From an uncultured Collinsella sp. (GTDB lineage: Bacteria > Actinomycetota > Coriobacteriia > Coriobacteriales > Coriobacteriaceae): 14,278 nt of DNA. Below are positions 12,006 to 14,278 of this stretch, piece after piece. How positions within the stretch are numbered: position 1 is the first letter of the stretch; each line of letters opens with the position of its first letter. The stretch spans positions 1 through 14,278 of the forward strand of contig CAUBGU010000039.1 in the NCBI GenBank assembly GCA_958435545.1, written 5' to 3'. The notes under the pieces are model-generated. The model worked only from the letters and a program-made list of their open reading frames with translations, searched no databases and was not told the origin of the DNA. The translations under genes and the position numbers were made by a program.

Positions 12006-14278
12006 CTACTCTTTCTCGACCGCGCGCATGATCGCCTTGTAGATCTCCATCAGCGGGATGATCAGGAAGGCAAGGCCCAGCGCGGCGATAACGCCCTTGA
12101 GCTCAAGCGTCACGGGGCCAAAGAACATCTCGGCAAGCGTCGGCTGCACGGTTACGATCACCGTCAGCACCAGCGCCAGCGCGGCAGAGGCCCACAGCCA
12201 CTTGTTCTGCTTCTTCATGCTAAACAGCGACGCACGACGGCTGCGCATATTGAAGCAGTGGAAGATCTCGACCATGTTGAGCGTGATGAACGCCATCATC
12301 ACGCCTTCCTCGTCGGCATTGCCGGCGATCATATCGGCGATGTGGATGTAGCCCATGTCAAAGTACACGCCCACAAAGAAGCTCGCCAGCACCAGCACGG
12401 TGATGATCAGGCCCTGGACAACGCAGTCCAGACCCATATTGCCGGCAAAGACGCCGTCCTTGGCGTTGCGCGGCTTGCGCTTCATGATGTCGCCCTCGGC
12501 ATCCTCCATGCCCAGCGCGAGCGCGGGGAAGCAGTCGGTGACCAGGTTCACCCACAGCAGCTGCACCGGCTGGAAGATGGTAAAGCCGATGAGCGTGGCG
12601 ATAAACACCGAGAAGACCTCGGCAAGGTTGGCCGAAAGCAGGAACTGGATGACCTTGCGGATGTTGTCGTAGATGCGACGGCCCTCTTCGCAGGCACCGA
12701 TGATGGTGGCGAAGTTGTCGTCGGCAAGCACCATGTCGGCGACGTTCTTGGTGACATCGGTACCGGTGATGCCCATGCCAACGCCGATGTCGGCGCGCTT
12801 GATGGACGGGGCGTCGTTGACGCCGTCGCCCGTCATGGCCACGATCTGGTCGCGCGACTTCCAGGCCTCGACGATGCGGGTCTTGTGCTCGGGCTGAACG
12901 CGAGCGTACACGCCGTAGTCCTCGATGTGCGCGTCGAGCTCCTCGTCGCTCATGCGGTCGAGGTCGGCACCGGTGATGGCCTGGCTGCGATCGGCGACGA
13001 TGCCCAGCTGCTTGGCGATGGCCACGGCGGTGTCGATGTGGTCGCCCGTAATCATGACAGTGCGGATGCCGGCGTCGTGCGCCTCGCGGATAGCGTCGGC
13101 CACCTCGGGGCGGACCGGGTCAATCATGCCGGACAGGCCGCAGAAGACCATATCATGCTCGAGCGCAGCGGGGCTGCAGTCGGCGGGAACCTCGGTGTAG
13201 GTACGGCTCGCCAGTGCCAGCACGCGCAGGGCCTCGTCGGCCATGGCCTTGTTGGCGGCCACGAGCTCGGCACGGCGCTCCTCAGTCAGGGGGACGACCC
13301 TATCGCCCTCGTAGATGTGGGTGCACAGGCCGATTACCACGTCGGGCGCGCCCTTGGTGTACTGCTCGTACTCGCCGTCCAGGGTCTCGACGACCACGGA
13401 CATCATCTTGCGGCCCGAGTCGAACGGGGCCTCGCCCACGCGCGGGTGCTCGGCAGTCAGGCCAGTAAGACCAGCCTTGCCGGCATCGTTGACGAGCGCG
13501 CACTCGGTCGGCTCGCCCACGGCCTCGCCCAGTTCCTCGTCCCACTGGGCATCGGAGCACAGCGCCATGCCGGCCAAGAACTTCTCCTTGGGCGCAGCAA
13601 GTTCGTGCTTGACGACGGTCATCTTGTTCTGGGTGAGCGTGCCGGTCTTGTCCGAGCAGATGGTCTGCGTGCAGCCAAGGGTCTCGACGGCAGAGAGCTT
13701 GCGGATAATCGCCTGGCGCTTGGCCATTTTGGTCACGCCGAGCGAAAGCACGATAGTCACGACGGCAACCAGGCCCTCAGGGATGGCGGCGACGGCAAGC
13801 GAGACAGCGACCATAAAGGTATCGAGCAGCGCGGTCGGGTCGGTGAGAACGTTGCCCACGCCGTGGCGGATGATGTCGACGCCAAAGATGACGACGCAGA
13901 TGACGATAACCATGATAGTGAGGATGCGGCTGAGCTCGGCAAGCTTCACCTGCAGCGGCGTGAGCTCTTCCTTGGCCTCGGCCAGGGCGCCGGCGATCTT
14001 ACCCATCTCGGTGTTCATGCCGGTACCGACTACGACGGCGCGGCCACGGCCGTACACCACGGTGGAGCCCATGTAGCACATGTTCTTGCGGTCGCCGAGC
14101 GGCACGTCGTCGGTGCCGGCGGCGAGCTCGATCACGTTGGCATGCTTCTCGACAGGCACGGACTCGCCGGTAAGGGCGGCCTCCTCGATCTTCATCGTGG
14201 CGCTCTCGAGCACGCGGCAGTCGGCCGGGACGGAGTCGCCCGCCTCGAGCATGATCACGTCACCGGGCACGAGCTCGG
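12006..14278 (-). CDS. Calcium-transporting P-type ATPase, 5' end outside the window
   Basis: About 757 C-terminal residues are visible; the frame is open through the right edge, where GTG at 14270 is an internal Val in ELVPGDVIMLEAGD, not a start. Counting from that Val: actuator-domain TGES (34-37), M4 AAIPEGL (161-167), phosphorylation site DKTGT (207-211), nucleotide-binding KGAPD, hinge MTGDGVNDAP and the C-terminal membrane bundle. Ion-site residues match SERCA/PacL pumps: Glu of PEGL, SANLAEVFSVF in M5, WVNLVTD in M6 and a Glu in VEIFHCFN of M8. It should export Ca2+ (possibly also Mn2+) at the expense of ATP. All catalytic residues seen are intact. The nearest downstream features are a palindrome and a terminator, so it is the last gene of its unit. 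Confidence 0.92.
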   Translation of the reverse strand, partial: ELVPGDVIMLEAGDSVPADCRVLESATMKIEEAALTGESVPVEKHANVIELAAGTDDVPLGDRKNMCYMGSTVVYGRGRAVVVGTGMNTEMGKIAGALAEAKEELTPLQVKLAELSRILTIMVIVICVVIFGVDIIRHGVGNVLTDPTALLDTFMVAVSLAVAAIPEGLVAVVTIVLSLGVTKMAKRQAIIRKLSAVETLGCTQTICSDKTGTLTQNKMTVVKHELAAPKEKFLAGMALCSDAQWDEELGEAVGEPTECALVNDAGKAGLTGLTAEHPRVGEAPFDSGRKMMSVVVETLDGEYEQYTKGAPDVVIGLCTHIYEGDRVVPLTEERRAELVAANKAMADEALRVLALASRTYTEVPADCSPAALEHDMVFCGLSGMIDPVRPEVADAIREAHDAGIRTVMITGDHIDTAVAIAKQLGIVADRSQAITGADLDRMSDEELDAHIEDYGVYARVQPEHKTRIVEAWKSRDQIVAMTGDGVNDAPSIKRADIGVGMGITGTDVTKNVADMVLADDNFATIIGACEEGRRIYDNIRKVIQFLLSANLAEVFSVFIATLIGFTIFQPVQLLWVNLVTDCFPALALGMEDAEGDIMKRKPRNAKDGVFAGNMGLDCVVQGLIITVLVLASFFVGVYFDMGYIHIADMIAGNADEEGVMMAFITLNMVEIFHCFNMRSRRASLFSMKKQNKWLWASAALALVLTVIVTVQPTLAEMFFGPVTLELKGVIAALGLAFLIIPLMEIYKAIMRAVEKE

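Noticed and set aside
12006..14270. GTG at 14270 as the true start of the P-type ATPase
   Set aside because: The residues around it (ELVPGDVIML) are the middle of the actuator domain, and the frame continues through the window edge, so the gene is simply truncated by the window.
1..14278. CRISPR array, tRNA, rRNA or insertion sequence
   Set aside because: No regularly spaced direct repeats, no cloverleaf or rRNA-like stretch, and no transposase-like protein or paired terminal repeats flanking one were seen by eye on either strand.

Overview
The window is a GC-rich stretch (about 60-70% in most genes) in which every convincing gene lies on the minus strand. The gene complement points to a Gram-positive actinobacterium of the Coriobacteriia type, with Collinsella as my best guess: a Tad pilus locus with no outer-membrane secretin or lipoprotein genes, Flp/TadE-like pilins with an E-E-x-A-Q-x-T-x-E signature, and very compact GC-rich operons. 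The taxon is inferred from general familiarity, not from a search.

Read in the direction of transcription (right to left): (1) 14278-12006, the 3' part of a PacL/SERCA-like calcium P-type ATPase that is cut by the window edge. It is followed by a long GC-rich inverted repeat (11907-11994) and a Rho-independent terminator (11814-11847). (2) 11765-10581, rsgA, a ribosome-assembly GTPase with a Lys/Ala-rich N-terminal extension, closed by a perfect 11-bp-stem terminator (10529-10563). (3) A leader of about 200 bp (10329-10528) carrying nested inverted repeats and a TTGACA box. (4) 10328-738, a 12-gene Tad (tight adherence, type IVc pilus) polycistron in which most neighbours overlap or nearly touch: cpaB/rcpC, tadZ/cpaE, tadA/cpaF, tadB, tadC, flp, an unknown bitopic protein, a small TadE-like pilin, a second TadE-like protein, a large TadG-like protein with a Cys/His cluster, a third TadE-like protein and a DUF192 protein. 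(5) 679-129, a toxin-first toxin-antitoxin-like pair in lower-GC DNA. (6) At the left edge, a very strong promoter (UP element, TTGACC, 16-bp spacer, TATACT) firing out of the window.

Together the Tad genes would build an envelope-spanning pilus machine. CpaB and TadZ are the alignment and localisation proteins, TadA the hexameric ATPase, TadB and TadC the membrane platform, Flp the major pilin and the TadE/TadG-like proteins minor or tip subunits. No prepilin peptidase (TadV/CpaA) is present, so one must act from elsewhere. Nothing here is a wholly new system. The most unusual parts are the pseudopilin set with a uniform Ala-Gln processing signature, the large Cys/His-containing TadG-like protein whose core sits in lower-GC DNA, the unknown protein beside flp, and the DUF192 gene at the end of the operon.
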